DNA from: Romboutsia hominis | GTDB lineage: Bacteria; Bacillota; Clostridia; Peptostreptococcales; Peptostreptococcaceae | Assembly: GCF_900002575.1 (NCBI RefSeq) | Contig: NZ_LN650648.1 | Location: forward strand, 1,713,565-1,777,564 | Reading direction: 5' to 3' | Length of the DNA stretch: 64,000 nucleotides | The notes under the pieces: model-generated | Seen by the model: the letters and a program-made list of their open reading frames with translations, nothing else | Databases searched by the model: none | Told to the model about the DNA's origin: nothing | Shown: in pieces, positions 45,928 through 55,562 of the stretch | Position numbering within the stretch: the stretch's first letter is position 1 | How the letters are laid out: the number at the start of each line of letters is the position of its first letter | Program-made: the position numbers and the translations under genes

Positions 45928-46092
45928 CTATTTTTTATCATTATATATTTTACTACTATCAGAAACATTTTTTAAAGTTGACGTCCACTCATTATTAGTA
46001 GCGTCTTTTTTATTTCTATTAGCTTTATTAGTTACACATTCATTAGAACCTGACCATTGGTTATTTCCTTCACATTTTTTGTTATTATTCAT
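45928..46092 (-). CDS. Small Asn-rich protein with two NNxW motifs, 54 aa
   Basis: ATG 46092 is preceded by AAGGAGTGACATT. The protein starts MNNNKKCEGNNQWSGSNECV and ends SDSSKIYNDKK. Two short motifs, NNQWSGS and NNEWTST, resemble a duplicated unit. It has two cysteines and no hydrophobic segment. A strong terminator follows the stop. It lies 58 bases after the BCCT transporter gene on the same strand and may share its transcript. The function is unknown; the ribosome binding site and terminator make a real gene likely. Confidence 0.6.
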   Translation of the reverse strand: MNNNKKCEGNNQWSGSNECVTNKANRNKKDATNNEWTSTLKNVSDSSKIYNDKK

Positions 46093-46150
46093 AATGTCAC
46101 TCCTTAAAAGTAATATCGTTTATATTTTTTCTTATTTGTATATTTTAATA

Positions 46151-47644
46151 CTAGTGCTTTTTTGGGTGCTTTGGTATTTTATATATTTTTTCTTTCCTAA
46201 GTTCCATTATAAAAGATAGCATCATAAGTACTAATATTATACTAAATGGAAGTGCCGTAACTATTGACATTGTTTGAAGTCCTTGAAGTCCTCCACTAAG
46301 AAGTAGTGCTACTGCAACTAATGCCTGAAGTATTCCCCAGACTAATTTTACCTTATTAGTTGGTTCCATAGAACCTTTAGCACTAAACATACCTAATACA
46401 AAAGTTGCTGAATCTGCCGATGATACGAAAAAAGTAAGTATAAGTATCGTTGCTATTATGCTTATAATATATCCAAATGGCAAACTCTCTAACATTACAA
46501 ATAAAGTTGAACTCATATCTGCTTTTAATGCTTCAAGTAGTGCTAGATTGGTATTTATCTCTAAGCTTAATGCAGTTCCTCCAAATACAGCAAACCATAT
46601 ACAACTAAATAAAGATGGTACTAATAATACTCCTATTATAAATTCTCTTATGGTTCTTCCTTTAGATACCCTTGCTATAAATACACCAACAAAAGGTGAC
46701 CAAGCTATCCACCATGCCCAGTAAAATAATGTCCAATTGGCTATCCAATTTGATTCTTCAAATGGTGTTAATCTCAAACTCATAGATATAATATTTTGAA
46801 GATAATTTCCTAAATTATTAGTAAATACCTCAAGTATATTTGCTGTTGGTCCTAGTATAAATACAAATATTAAAAGTAATACAGCTATACCTACATTTAT
46901 ATTACTAAGTATTTTAATTCCTTTTTCAAGTCCAGTTGTTGAAGATATTAAAAATAATATAGTAGATATTATTATTATTATTATCTGATTAAATATATTT
47001 ATATTTATTCCAAATAAATTGTTAAGTCCTCCGTTTATTTGCATGGCTCCAAGACCTAAAGATGTAGCAACTCCAAATGCCGTTGCTATTATTGCAAGAA
47101 TATCTATAAACTTAGATTGTGGAGAATTCAAATCACCTCCTATAATTGGAGATAGAGTCTGACTTATAAGTAACTTTTTGTCCTTTCTAAATCTAAAATA
47201 AGCTATAGTAAGTCCTACTAAAGAGTATATAGCCCATGCATGAAGTCCCCAATGAAAAAATGAAAAAGTTATAGCAGCATTAGCAGCTTCAGGTGTAAGT
47301 TTTGGTATTCCTGATAAAGGATAAATATAATGATCTAAAGGTTCTGCTACTCCCCAAAACACAAGACCTATACCCATTCCTGCGCTAAATAGCATTCCAA
47401 ACCAAGTTATATTGCTAAATTCAGGTCTATCATCCTCATGCCCAAGTCTTAGTCTACCGTATTTACTAAAAGCTAATGCAATCATAAATACTAATACTAA
47501 AAATGTAATTATAAGAAACATCCATCCAAATTTATCTGTTGTAAAAGCTAACGCAAGTGTAGCTGTACTTGCTAAAGAATTTGGAGATATAAGTCCCCAC
47601 AATACAAATAACCCAATTATTGCTACGGATATATAAAAAACCAT
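46151..47644 (-). CDS. BCCT-family betaine/carnitine/choline transporter
   Basis: The 497-residue membrane protein has 12 helices and the BCCT signatures: FSAGMGIGLVFWGVAEPLDHY (first conserved segment) and NWTLFYWAWWIAWSPFVGVF, whose Trp box binds the quaternary ammonium substrate. It imports glycine betaine or related osmolytes with Na+ or H+, or exchanges them. A short C-terminal tail (KIYKIPKHPKKH) replaces the long osmosensing tail of BetP. Being next to kdp, it fits an osmotic-adaptation region. ATG 47644 follows AAGGAG. Confidence 0.93.
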   Translation of the reverse strand: MVFYISVAIIGLFVLWGLISPNSLASTATLALAFTTDKFGWMFLIITFLVLVFMIALAFSKYGRLRLGHEDDRPEFSNITWFGMLFSAGMGIGLVFWGVAEPLDHYIYPLSGIPKLTPEAANAAITFSFFHWGLHAWAIYSLVGLTIAYFRFRKDKKLLISQTLSPIIGGDLNSPQSKFIDILAIIATAFGVATSLGLGAMQINGGLNNLFGININIFNQIIIIIISTILFLISSTTGLEKGIKILSNINVGIAVLLLIFVFILGPTANILEVFTNNLGNYLQNIISMSLRLTPFEESNWIANWTLFYWAWWIAWSPFVGVFIARVSKGRTIREFIIGVLLVPSLFSCIWFAVFGGTALSLEINTNLALLEALKADMSSTLFVMLESLPFGYIISIIATILILTFFVSSADSATFVLGMFSAKGSMEPTNKVKLVWGILQALVAVALLLSGGLQGLQTMSIVTALPFSIILVLMMLSFIMELRKEKIYKIPKHPKKH

Positions 47645-47716
47645 ATGAAAAACTCCTTATCAAATGTATTTCTGATTTAGTTTCTCTTAAATCTATATTT
47701 TGTATACTGATTTTTA

Positions 47717-47749
47717 TAAAAAAGAGTACTTCTAAGAAGTACTCTTTTA
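47717..47749 (-). terminator. Second terminator after the lipoprotein gene
   Basis: The stem aaaaaagagtacttct / agaagtactctttt with a minus-strand T run lies between the lipoprotein gene and the BCCT gene, in tandem with another at 47792. Confidence 0.82.
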
Positions 47750-47791
47750 CTCTATCCGAAAAATTAATTATATAAATTTATATGTATTAAT

Positions 47792-47827
47792 AAAAAAACA
47801 TCTATAAAGATTTATAGATGTTTTTAT
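47792..47827 (-). terminator. Terminator after the lipoprotein gene
   Basis: The stem aaacatctataaa / tttatagatgttt with A and T runs lies 6 bases past the lipoprotein stop. Confidence 0.88.
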
Positions 47828-47832
47828 TAAAA

Positions 47833-48516
47833 TTACTTTTTAACATTATCATTTTTATTAATATTGTTATTGTTATTATTATTGTTGTTATTATTAGTAT
47901 TGTTATATTTACTAGTATCTATTCCTAATGATCTATTCATATCTTCTAATAATTTTTCAAATTGGTTTTTTTCACCTTTATCTGTTTTTGTTGCTTCATC
48001 TACAACTCTCATAAAGTCTTCTTTTGACTTACTTAAATCTTCTTTTGATATTTTATCTAAATTTTTTAATTTTGTATCTATATTAGCTATAGTTTTTTCG
48101 CCTTCTCTTATAAGATCTTTATTCATTTTATCTAATTCTTTATCATCTATTTTTACATCATTTTTTAAATTATTTACAAAAGCTTGAGTTTTATCTCTTG
48201 CATCTTTATATGCTTCTTTTACATTAGATAAATATTTTTCATTTCCTGGGTACTCATTTGTTTCATAGTACTTAGATACACTTTGTGGAGATAAGTAAAC
48301 TTTATAATTATTTAAATCATTCATATAATCTCCATAAAATCTTGAGTACTGAGTTACATAATCATTATCTCTTACAGAAGTATTATCTCCTGTTGGAGTC
48401 TCTACTTTTGTACCTTTTGTATTTTCGTTTGCATTTTTTCCATTGTTATTACATGCTACTACTCCAAGTGATAACATTAATGAAAGTCCTATTGTCATAA
48501 GTTTTTTTAGTTTCAT
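47833..48516 (-). CDS. Lipoprotein of unknown function with a poly-Asn tail
   Basis: The 227-residue protein starts with a lipoprotein signal (about 1-22): positively charged start, hydrophobic core and lipobox LGVVAC, with Cys 22 as lipid anchor. The mature part is a hydrophilic, mostly helical domain (about 50-200) with many Lys, Asp and Glu. The tail holds a run of Asn from a triplet AAT/AAC repeat. Triplet slippage there would change length but not the frame. I do not recognise the domain. It is a single gene followed by two terminators. Confidence 0.85.
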   Translation of the reverse strand: MKLKKLMTIGLSLMLSLGVVACNNNGKNANENTKGTKVETPTGDNTSVRDNDYVTQYSRFYGDYMNDLNNYKVYLSPQSVSKYYETNEYPGNEKYLSNVKEAYKDARDKTQAFVNNLKNDVKIDDKELDKMNKDLIREGEKTIANIDTKLKNLDKISKEDLSKSKEDFMRVVDEATKTDKGEKNQFEKLLEDMNRSLGIDTSKYNNTNNNNNNNNNNNINKNDNVKK

Positions 48517-48807
48517 ATTTTACCTCCAATTTTTCTTTATGTAATTATTTACTCTACTATTATTTACTAAATCTTAAATATTATTATAAAAAATTTAACA
48601 TTTTAAATTTCTTATTTTACCATAATTGCCATAAAAATTAATCTATATTTCTGTATTATTTTTATAATTTTTGAACAAACTTTTAATAAGAATATTGTAA
48701 TAAAATTTGCATTTAATTTAAGTTATATAACGATAATAAAATGTTTATACCTAATACTAAACGTGATATTTTCAATACTAAAAATTATTAATTAATAAAA
48801 TTTATCA

Positions 48808-48861
48808 TTGAAATTGATTATCATTTATTCTATAATATAATTAATTGATAATAATTTTCAT
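48808..48861 (+). promoter_or_regulatory. SigA-type promoter with two Fur-box-like sites
   Basis: -35 TTGAAA (48808-48813), a spacer of exactly 17 bases and -10 TATAAT (48831-48836). The spacer carries TGATTATCATTTA, and just downstream lies TTGATAATAATTTTCAT (48844-48860). Both resemble the Fur consensus GATAATGATAATCATTATC. Iron repression of the next gene is likely. Confidence 0.7.
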
Positions 48862-48876
48862 TAGGAGTTGATAGTT

Positions 48877-49461
48877 TTGAACTGTTATTCATGTAAAACT
48901 AATATAAATTCATCATATATAAAATGGTTATTAGAAATACTAGGTCCTGTACTTATGGGTTCTAAGCCTTGTGAAATACTTAGTATACCTAGTTTTGATA
49001 AAAATAAAGATAATAAAATAAACGATATAAAAAATCACTTTAAATTATGTAAAAAAATTAATTATATAATAATAGATAAAAAAGAAAAGGGACTTAAACT
49101 ATTATTTATAAATAAAGACTCCTTATCTACTCAATTAAATAATAAAAAAATCCATAACTTTTTAAAATATTTAGGTTATCCATCTAATTTAGATACAGAT
49201 TTATACCTTAATCACTTGATAAACAAATTAGAGGGAGATGATTTCCCAGATGAAATAGGTATATTTTTAGGATATCCACTTAAAGATGTAGTAGGATTTA
49301 TGGGTTATGGTAGTTATAAGTTTCATAACACTAAATATTGGAGAGTATATGGTGATCCTAAACCTTCAGAAGACTTGTACTCTAAATTTCTAAGCCATAG
49401 AGAAAAGTTAAGAGATATGTTAAAGTCTCAAAGTGTAAAATATATACTTTCATCTCTTTAA
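48877..49461 (+). CDS. DUF3793-family protein
   Basis: TTG 48877 is chosen since AGGAG lies 9 bases upstream; the TTG at 48868 abuts that site. The 194-residue protein matches DUF3793: an N-terminal LEILGPVLMGSKPCEILSIP, a middle with INYIIIDKKEKGLKLLFINKDS, and the hallmark FPDEIGIFLGYPLKDVVGFMGY. The family is common in anaerobic Firmicutes, often near iron or flavodoxin genes; its chemistry is not known. The Fur-like promoter supports an iron-limitation role. It is a single gene with a terminator. Confidence 0.87.
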   Translation: MNCYSCKTNINSSYIKWLLEILGPVLMGSKPCEILSIPSFDKNKDNKINDIKNHFKLCKKINYIIIDKKEKGLKLLFINKDSLSTQLNNKKIHNFLKYLGYPSNLDTDLYLNHLINKLEGDDFPDEIGIFLGYPLKDVVGFMGYGSYKFHNTKYWRVYGDPKPSEDLYSKFLSHREKLRDMLKSQSVKYILSSL

Positions 49462-49493
49462 AATAGTTAACCAGAAATACATAAATATACAAC

Positions 49494-49534
49494 AAAAAAA
49501 GAGCTATCTTTATATAAAGATAGCTCTTTTTTTA
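49494..49534. terminator. Bidirectional terminator between convergent genes
   Basis: The stem aaagagctatcttta / taaagatagctcttt with long A and T runs lies between the DUF3793 gene and the nrdJ/small-ORF transcript. Confidence 0.93.
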
Positions 49535-49538
49535 TATT

Positions 49539-49607
49539 TCATCTGCTATATCCCAACATTTGCCCACGCATAAACCCATCTACTATTTCTTTAATAAATT
49601 TTAACAT
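49539..49607 (-). CDS. Putative 22-residue peptide downstream of nrdJ
   Basis: GGGGGAG stands 5 bases before ATG 49607, which opens a frame of 22 codons: MLKFIKEIVDGFM then RGQMLGYSR. The stop is 5 bases from a terminator. The first half looks like an amphipathic helix. The strong ribosome binding site, right after nrdJ and before the terminator, is the reason to list it. No known family comes to mind. Confidence 0.45.
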   Translation of the reverse strand: MLKFIKEIVDGFMRGQMLGYSR

Positions 49608-49675
49608 GGAATCTCCCCCTATATCTCCTCGTTATTTATTTTATAATTATATATATTTGCTAAAATTTCTTTTTA

Positions 49676-51784
49676 TTAGTTACACTTACTATACCCACAT
49701 TGCAAACATACCCCGCATCCACCTGATGGTATTATAGATTCACTTTTACACTCTGGACATATAAATTTTTCATTTTCTATTGTATCTGCATATAAATTTT
49801 CTTTTTTATCATCTTTTGGCTTTTCATTAACCAATATCCCACTTCTCTTACAACCATCTCTGTATATAGTTATCCCTTTCAAATTATTTTTCCAAGCACT
49901 CATATAAATATTGTACACATCATCTACAGTAGCTTCATGAAATAGATTTATTGTAGATGATATAGATGCATCTATATGTTTTTGCCATGCGTTTTGCATT
50001 TTTATTCTATCCTCTGGATTTAACTTCATAGCGGTTACAAATATATTTGGTAAATCTTTTTCATTTACTATATTATATTCATCCATATACTCTTTTACTA
50101 TAGGAGTATATACCTTGTAATATACATCCTCATCATGCAAGCTTTCTGTTTTTCTTATGTATGATAAGTTAAATATTGGCTCTATACCACCACTTATACC
50201 AAGCATAGTTGATATAGAGCCTGTAGGTGGTATTGTCAATAATTGAGAGTTTCTAAGCCCATATTTCCTAATTAAATTCTTAACATCATCATCAACATTT
50301 TCTTTGAAGAAATTAGAACTAAAAACTACTTCTTCATCATATTTTTCATAACTTCCATAATCCCTTGAAAGAATTGCTGATTGCTTTAAGGCCTCATTTA
50401 ACATAATCTTTGATAACTTTTCACATAAGTTTATAGAATTTTCACTTCCATATACTAAATTTAACTTTATAAGCATATCCGCTATTCCCATAACACCTAA
50501 ACCTATTTGTCTATAATTTTTTACACTCTCTTTTTGTATATCTAGAGGATGAAGATTAAGACCTTCTTCTAACACTTCATTTAATCCTACAACACAATCA
50601 CGTACAGTTGACTTAAATTTATTAAAATCAAAAACTGCTTTTTTTGTAAATGGCTCAACTACAAACTCAGCTAAATTTATAGAACCTAGTAAACAGCTTC
50701 CTCCAGCTGGTAATGGCTCTTCTGCACAGGGATTTACACCTTCATATCTAAAATTTTTATCTTCACTTAGTAAGTGATTTTTATTAATATTATCCCAAAA
50801 TAAGATACCTGGCTCTGCATAATCCCAATTATTTTGTATGAGTTTCATAAATAAACTATATGCATCTACTTCTTTATTTATAACTTCATCAGTTTCCTTT
50901 ACTAAAAATTTACAAATAAACTTTTCTTTATTTTCTACAGCTCTCATAAACTCATCATTTATTCTAACCGATATATTTGCTTTAGTAATTTTTTCTAAAT
51001 TTGTTTTTATATCTATAAACTCTTCTATATCAGGATGATTAACATCCATTGATATCATAAGTGCTCCTCTTCTTCCCCTTTGGCCTATAAGACCTGTTGT
51101 CATAGAGTAAAGATCCATAAATGATACAGCCCCTGTAGTAGTCTTTGCTGCATTATATACCCTTGATCCTCTTGGTCTTAAATTTGATATATCAATTCCT
51201 ACGCCTCCTCCATAACTAAATGTTCTAGCTAAATATTTTGCAGTATCGAATATAGACTCTATATTGTCTTTTGGTCTAGATAATACATAGCAATTAGAGT
51301 AGGTTACTTTTATACCATGCTTATTAAGACCTCTATTTGCAAGTATTCTTCCTGCAAATAAAAACTTCTTTTCTCTTATAAGCTTTTCTATTTTTTTATT
51401 TCCTCCAGATACTCTTACTAGCCACTCATCAAAGCTTTCATTATTATATTGATATTTGTTTGACCATATAGACTTTTGAAGCTCTTCCATTTTCCACTTA
51501 GAATATCTTATATTTGCTCTTTTTTCTCTATATAATATGTACTTTTTAGCTACATCTTTTCTATTTGATTCCATAAGATATAACTCTACCATATCTTGTA
51601 TTTCTTCTACGTTTATAGGTTTATTTGTATTAATTAAACTTTTTTCTATCTTGTTAGCTATATCTATAGCTAACTCTTTATCTTCATCAAACTTGCTATT
51701 TATAGTTGATTTATAAATAGCATTATATATCTTACTTTTATCAAAGCTCTCTTTTGTTCCATCTCTTTTTATTATATTTATCAT
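49676..51784 (-). CDS. nrdJ: Adenosylcobalamin-dependent ribonucleotide reductase (class II)
   Basis: The 702-residue enzyme reduces ribonucleotides to deoxyribonucleotides using B12 as radical source. An N-terminal ATP-cone (about 1-85) regulates overall activity. The catalytic part shows SNCYVLSRPKDNIESIFDT, NPCAEEPLPAGGSCLLGSINL (active-site Cys and Glu), and PPTGSISTMLGISGGIEP. The C-terminus has a Cys cluster, CPECKSE...CGVCLQCGYSKC, that acts in reduction or zinc binding. Class II enzymes work without oxygen and need no second radical subunit; none is present. No B12 riboswitch is visible in the 100 bases upstream. Confidence 0.95.
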   Translation of the reverse strand: MINIIKRDGTKESFDKSKIYNAIYKSTINSKFDEDKELAIDIANKIEKSLINTNKPINVEEIQDMVELYLMESNRKDVAKKYILYREKRANIRYSKWKMEELQKSIWSNKYQYNNESFDEWLVRVSGGNKKIEKLIREKKFLFAGRILANRGLNKHGIKVTYSNCYVLSRPKDNIESIFDTAKYLARTFSYGGGVGIDISNLRPRGSRVYNAAKTTTGAVSFMDLYSMTTGLIGQRGRRGALMISMDVNHPDIEEFIDIKTNLEKITKANISVRINDEFMRAVENKEKFICKFLVKETDEVINKEVDAYSLFMKLIQNNWDYAEPGILFWDNINKNHLLSEDKNFRYEGVNPCAEEPLPAGGSCLLGSINLAEFVVEPFTKKAVFDFNKFKSTVRDCVVGLNEVLEEGLNLHPLDIQKESVKNYRQIGLGVMGIADMLIKLNLVYGSENSINLCEKLSKIMLNEALKQSAILSRDYGSYEKYDEEVVFSSNFFKENVDDDVKNLIRKYGLRNSQLLTIPPTGSISTMLGISGGIEPIFNLSYIRKTESLHDEDVYYKVYTPIVKEYMDEYNIVNEKDLPNIFVTAMKLNPEDRIKMQNAWQKHIDASISSTINLFHEATVDDVYNIYMSAWKNNLKGITIYRDGCKRSGILVNEKPKDDKKENLYADTIENEKFICPECKSESIIPSGGCGVCLQCGYSKCN

Positions 51785-51888
51785 TAGCTAATCCCTCATA
51801 TTAATATTTTATATTTTGATTATTAATATCTTTCCTTAATCTAGTTTAAATTATTAATATAAAAAACTAATTAATTTTATATATACTT

Positions 51889-53871
51889 TTAGTTTAAGTA
51901 ATAATTTAGTATATTCTTAACCTTAGGTACTACATATTCACTAGTAGATTTATTTATATTCTCTACTATCATAGATATAGCTATTTTGGGGTCATCTTCA
52001 TTTACTGCAACAAACCATCCATTATTAATACCGCTATTATCATCTTTACTATTTTTAATTTCAGCAGTTCCAGTTTTCCCCATTATATTTTTACCTTCTA
52101 TTTTAGCAAGATATCCAGTTGAATCTTCATCGTTTATAGCACCTTTAAAGCATTTTTTTAATTCTTCTATATATTTCTTATCTATAGCATTTTTATATAC
52201 TTTACTTTCTTTGTTTTCACTTATAACAAGTCTTGGTATCATTATATTTCCATCATTAACTAAAGCACTATAAGAAAGTACAACATCTAGTGGTGTCATT
52301 AAAATTTCCCCTTGACCATATCCTGTATCTCCTAAAAGAATTTCATTGTCTAATTTCCCATTATTAGATATTTGAGAGTTTTGCATAGGATATTCAAAAG
52401 TAATTTTTTCTCCTATTCCAAATTTTTTAAGACCTTTTATATAATCTTCTTCTCCTAATTTTATAGCCTTATCTGCAAAGTATATATTATCAGAATATTT
52501 TACTGCATCGTATAGATTAACAGGTCTTTTTGTATCTTTTACTCTTGTTACGCTATAATTCCCCCAACTACTATCCTTTTGCCAACTCTCCCCCTTTATA
52601 TCCATGTATTCGTTAGGATTTATAACTCCACTTTCTAATCCAATACTAGATGTAATTAGTTTTATAGTTGACCCTGGAGAGTATGAATCATTAGCTCGAT
52701 TTTCAAACTGTATATTATTTTGATTTTCCCACTTATTAGCTATTTCTTTAGTCTTGTATGTAACCAGTGTATTAGAATTATAAGATGGAGAACTTACCAT
52801 AGCTAATACTTCTCCATTTAGAGGATTAATTGCTATAGAAGCTCCTTTATCTCCTTTTAATTCATTGTATATACTATCTTGAAGTTTAGAGTCTATAGAT
52901 AACTTTATATCTTCTCAATTTCTTTGATTTACTTTGCCTATTTCTATTTTCTCATTTCCTCTTTTTAGATAAGCCTCTACTCCATCAATTGCTCTTAGTC
53001 TATCTTCATATATTTGTTCTAATCCTGCTTTTCCAATCTTACTAGTCTGTGAATATCCTTTACTTTTTTCTAATTCTTCTTTTGTTATATTTCCTATATA
53101 TCCAATTAAATTTCCCAAAGCTTCACTATTTTTATATACTCTAGACACTTCTTCTTTTATACTAATGCCTTCTATTAATTTCAAATTATTTATTCTATCA
53201 TTTTCGTACGGTGATACATTTAATAAATGTACTAACTGGCTACTTGGCTTATCTTTTATTGTATCTTCTATATATTCTTTGCTTATATCTAGTATTGTTG
53301 CTACCTTGTCTATATTTTCTATTTTGTTTTTATTAAATACTTCTGGATGTATATAAACTGAACTTACATTAGAGTCAATTGCTAGTTCTTCGTCGTTTCT
53401 ATCTAATATTTTTCCCCTAGTAGCCTTTTTGGTTTCTACTCTTACTAAATCTCCTTTTTTCATATTAGGTAGTATTAAACTTTCATCCCATAGTATTTTG
53501 TATCTATCATCTTCCTTAACTAAATTTATATTAAAATTATCATAATCTAATTTGCCTACGATAGTGTTTATACTCATAGATGCTAATATTTTTAAATCTT
53601 TATCAATCTCTTTTATTTTTATATTTATATCTCTTGCGTTTATTGAGCCATAAATTTTTTCATATCTATTTGTAAATTCTTCATAGGATATCACCTTCTT
53701 GGATTTAATAGATATATTTTCATATAATTTATCAAACTTTCTATCGTTTAAATCCTTAGTAAAACTATCTATAATTTGTTTTACTTCACTTTCATTACTA
53801 CATCCTACAAACAATAATGTAATCATAATAATTACCCCTAATAATATAAGTATTTTTTTTAATCCCCCCAT
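51889..53871 (-). pseudogene. MecA-like penicillin-binding protein interrupted by an in-frame TGA
   Basis: The reading runs in one frame from 53871 to 51889, about 660 codons, with a single TGA at codon 319 (52917-52915). The N-terminal lipobox (LFVGC), an NTF2-like MecA_N domain (about 25-140) and the PBP dimerisation region lie before it. After it follow EDIKLSIDSKLQDSIYNELK and the transpeptidase with STIK (S401), YSDN (about S460) and KTGTAEI. The usual residue at the stop is Gly (NGEDIKLTID in the family), so GGA to TGA is the likely change. As written the transpeptidase is lost. It is the third gene after the ECF sigma and anti-sigma genes. Confidence 0.88.
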
Positions 53872-53882
53872 AAAAATCCCCC

Positions 53883-54746
53883 CTATTTAAAATATTTAGA
53901 TTTTATTTTATTTACCTCATCATGCTTTATAGCTATTGCTTTTCCAACCTCTCCTCCTAGTATATTCCATACATAGTTATGAACTTCTACTGCATTATCA
54001 AAATCACCTTTTTTCCAATTTAATAATTGTCTATTTAGATATTCCTTAACACCATTATCTTTTATATATCCTAAAGAAGTTATGGCTATATCTACACTTT
54101 CAGGTGTTATCTCTACCATCCCATACTTTCTATCATCTATAGCTTTTATAATACTATTTGCCATTTCATGTATAAACTGTATGCTTTGATATTCACTATT
54201 TGGCATATATAAATTATTTACTTGTACGTTATCTTCCTCTTTTATATCTTCATTTTTTTCTTTATCTGAAATTTTAAGTTCTTTATTTAAGTCTTCATCT
54301 GTTTTATTTACCTTGTACTCTGTAGTTTCTACTACTTCAAACTTTATACTACCATTTTCATCTAACTTAGCTTTTGGTATATATTTATCTACTCCTATAA
54401 AAGATGCTATTTCATCTACTTGTAAAGTGTCATTTATAGTTTGGAAGAAATTTTTAACTGGTGGTAACTTGTGTGCAAGCACAGGGTTATATATACCAAC
54501 AGATAATATAATCCCTAGGCTTGCTGCTATATACATAAATTTCCTTTTGCTTTTTTCTATCTTAATATCTTTTTCTGCATTATTTATGGCATTTTTTATT
54601 AAAATATTTAAGTCACTTGGAACTTCAATTGACTCTATTTTTTCTTTATCTATGTAAAAATCATTAATTTCTTTATCTATGTCTTTTATATCTATATCTA
54701 TATCAATTAAATTATCTTCAACTTTATTTTTTTTACTCATTCCCAT
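53883..54746 (-). CDS. DUF4179-type anti-sigma factor
   Basis: The 287-residue protein has an acidic cytoplasmic region (about 1-65, IDIDIDIKDIDKEINDFYID), one membrane helix (about 69-86, FMYIAASLGIILSVGIYN), and an extracytoplasmic domain with the DUF4179-like start NPVLAHKLPPVKNFFQTINDTLQ. Its ATG overlaps the end of the ECF sigma gene by 14 bases, so the two are translationally coupled, the standard arrangement for sigma and anti-sigma. It likely holds the sigma factor inactive until an envelope signal arrives. Confidence 0.85.
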   Translation of the reverse strand: MGMSKKNKVEDNLIDIDIDIKDIDKEINDFYIDKEKIESIEVPSDLNILIKNAINNAEKDIKIEKSKRKFMYIAASLGIILSVGIYNPVLAHKLPPVKNFFQTINDTLQVDEIASFIGVDKYIPKAKLDENGSIKFEVVETTEYKVNKTDEDLNKELKISDKEKNEDIKEEDNVQVNNLYMPNSEYQSIQFIHEMANSIIKAIDDRKYGMVEITPESVDIAITSLGYIKDNGVKEYLNRQLLNWKKGDFDNAVEVHNYVWNILGGEVGKAIAIKHDEVNKIKSKYFK

Positions 54747-55260
54747 AGCCCTCCTTTAATATACTTTTCATATCTTTTATTGCTTTTCTTAGATGAGTTT
54801 TTATAGTATTAATAAGACGGTCTAGTATATTTGATATTTCTTCTACCTTTAAATCTTCTATATATCTAAGTATAATTGCATCTTTATATTTATCTTCTAA
54901 TTCATCTATAGCATTGTATAAATCTATTTTTGTTTCAATCTTATCATCTATTAAAACTTCTTTTGTATATGAATTTTCATTATGTCCTAAATCTATCATC
55001 CCATTTTTTCTTAAATAATCATTTGTTGTGTTTATAAGTATTTTACTTATCCAAGTTTTAAAATACTTAGGCTCTTTTAATTTTTGTATATTCTTGTATG
55101 CTTTATATACTGTTTCTTGAAATATTTCCTTTGCATCTTCCTCATATTTACACCTTATATATATTTCCTTGTATAGTCTTTTTGAGTATATATTTATCAA
55201 TTTCTCAAAAGCTTCTTTATCACCTTTTATTGCCTTTTCGGCTAGTATTACTTCATCCAC
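54733..55260 (-). CDS. ECF-type RNA polymerase sigma factor
   Basis: The 175-residue factor has region 2 (about 8-75, EAFEKLINIYSKRLYKEIYI, then DAKEIFQETVYKAYKNI and KTWISKILINTTNDYLRK) and region 4 (about 115-170, AIDELEDKYKDAIILRYIEDLKVEEISNILDRLINTIKTHLRKAI). The last segment is the -35-binding helix-turn-helix. GTG 55260 follows GGGAG at 7 bases. It heads an operon with its anti-sigma factor and the MecA-like PBP, so an envelope-stress or beta-lactam response is likely (inference). Confidence 0.93.
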   Translation of the reverse strand: MDEVILAEKAIKGDKEAFEKLINIYSKRLYKEIYIRCKYEEDAKEIFQETVYKAYKNIQKLKEPKYFKTWISKILINTTNDYLRKNGMIDLGHNENSYTKEVLIDDKIETKIDLYNAIDELEDKYKDAIILRYIEDLKVEEISNILDRLINTIKTHLRKAIKDMKSILKEGYGNE

Positions 55261-55349
55261 TTTTTTACTCCCTTCTTACTTTCATTTCTGATTACATTTA
55301 TTAGACTCTGGGTTTTAGTAAAAAGTTTTAACTTTTTTTTAAAAATATA

Positions 55350-55386
55350 AAAAATACTAGAAAATTTTATTCTAGTATTTTCAGCA
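55350..55386 (-). terminator. Terminator downstream of the fdhD gene
   Basis: The stem aaaatactagaa / ttctagtatttt, with a T run on the minus strand, lies about 180 bases past fdhD. The rest of 55261-55562 has no gene; it should also hold the sigma operon's promoter. Confidence 0.78.
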
Positions 55387-55562
55387 AATATTTTAAGTTT
55401 ACCTTTTATATTTTTATACCATATACTGTAGTTATAATAATGTTATAATTTTTATATATATTTTTTAAGTCAATAAATTTAAAATCTTATTAATACCTTT
55501 ATTATATCAATATACTTATTTTTTCAAAAAACGGTATTAATAAAGCATATATAATAATGTTA

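Noticed and set aside
47860-47905. Poly-Asn codon run as a phase-variation switch
   Set aside because: The repeat unit is a triplet, so slippage changes length without shifting the frame.
51785-51888. B12 riboswitch before nrdJ
   Set aside because: The gap is only about 100 bases and shows none of the conserved cobalamin-box sequence.
52915-52917. TGA in the PBP gene as a selenocysteine codon
   Set aside because: The family has Gly, not Cys, at this position, and the only hairpin nearby is a 4-bp stem, so a nonsense change is more likely.
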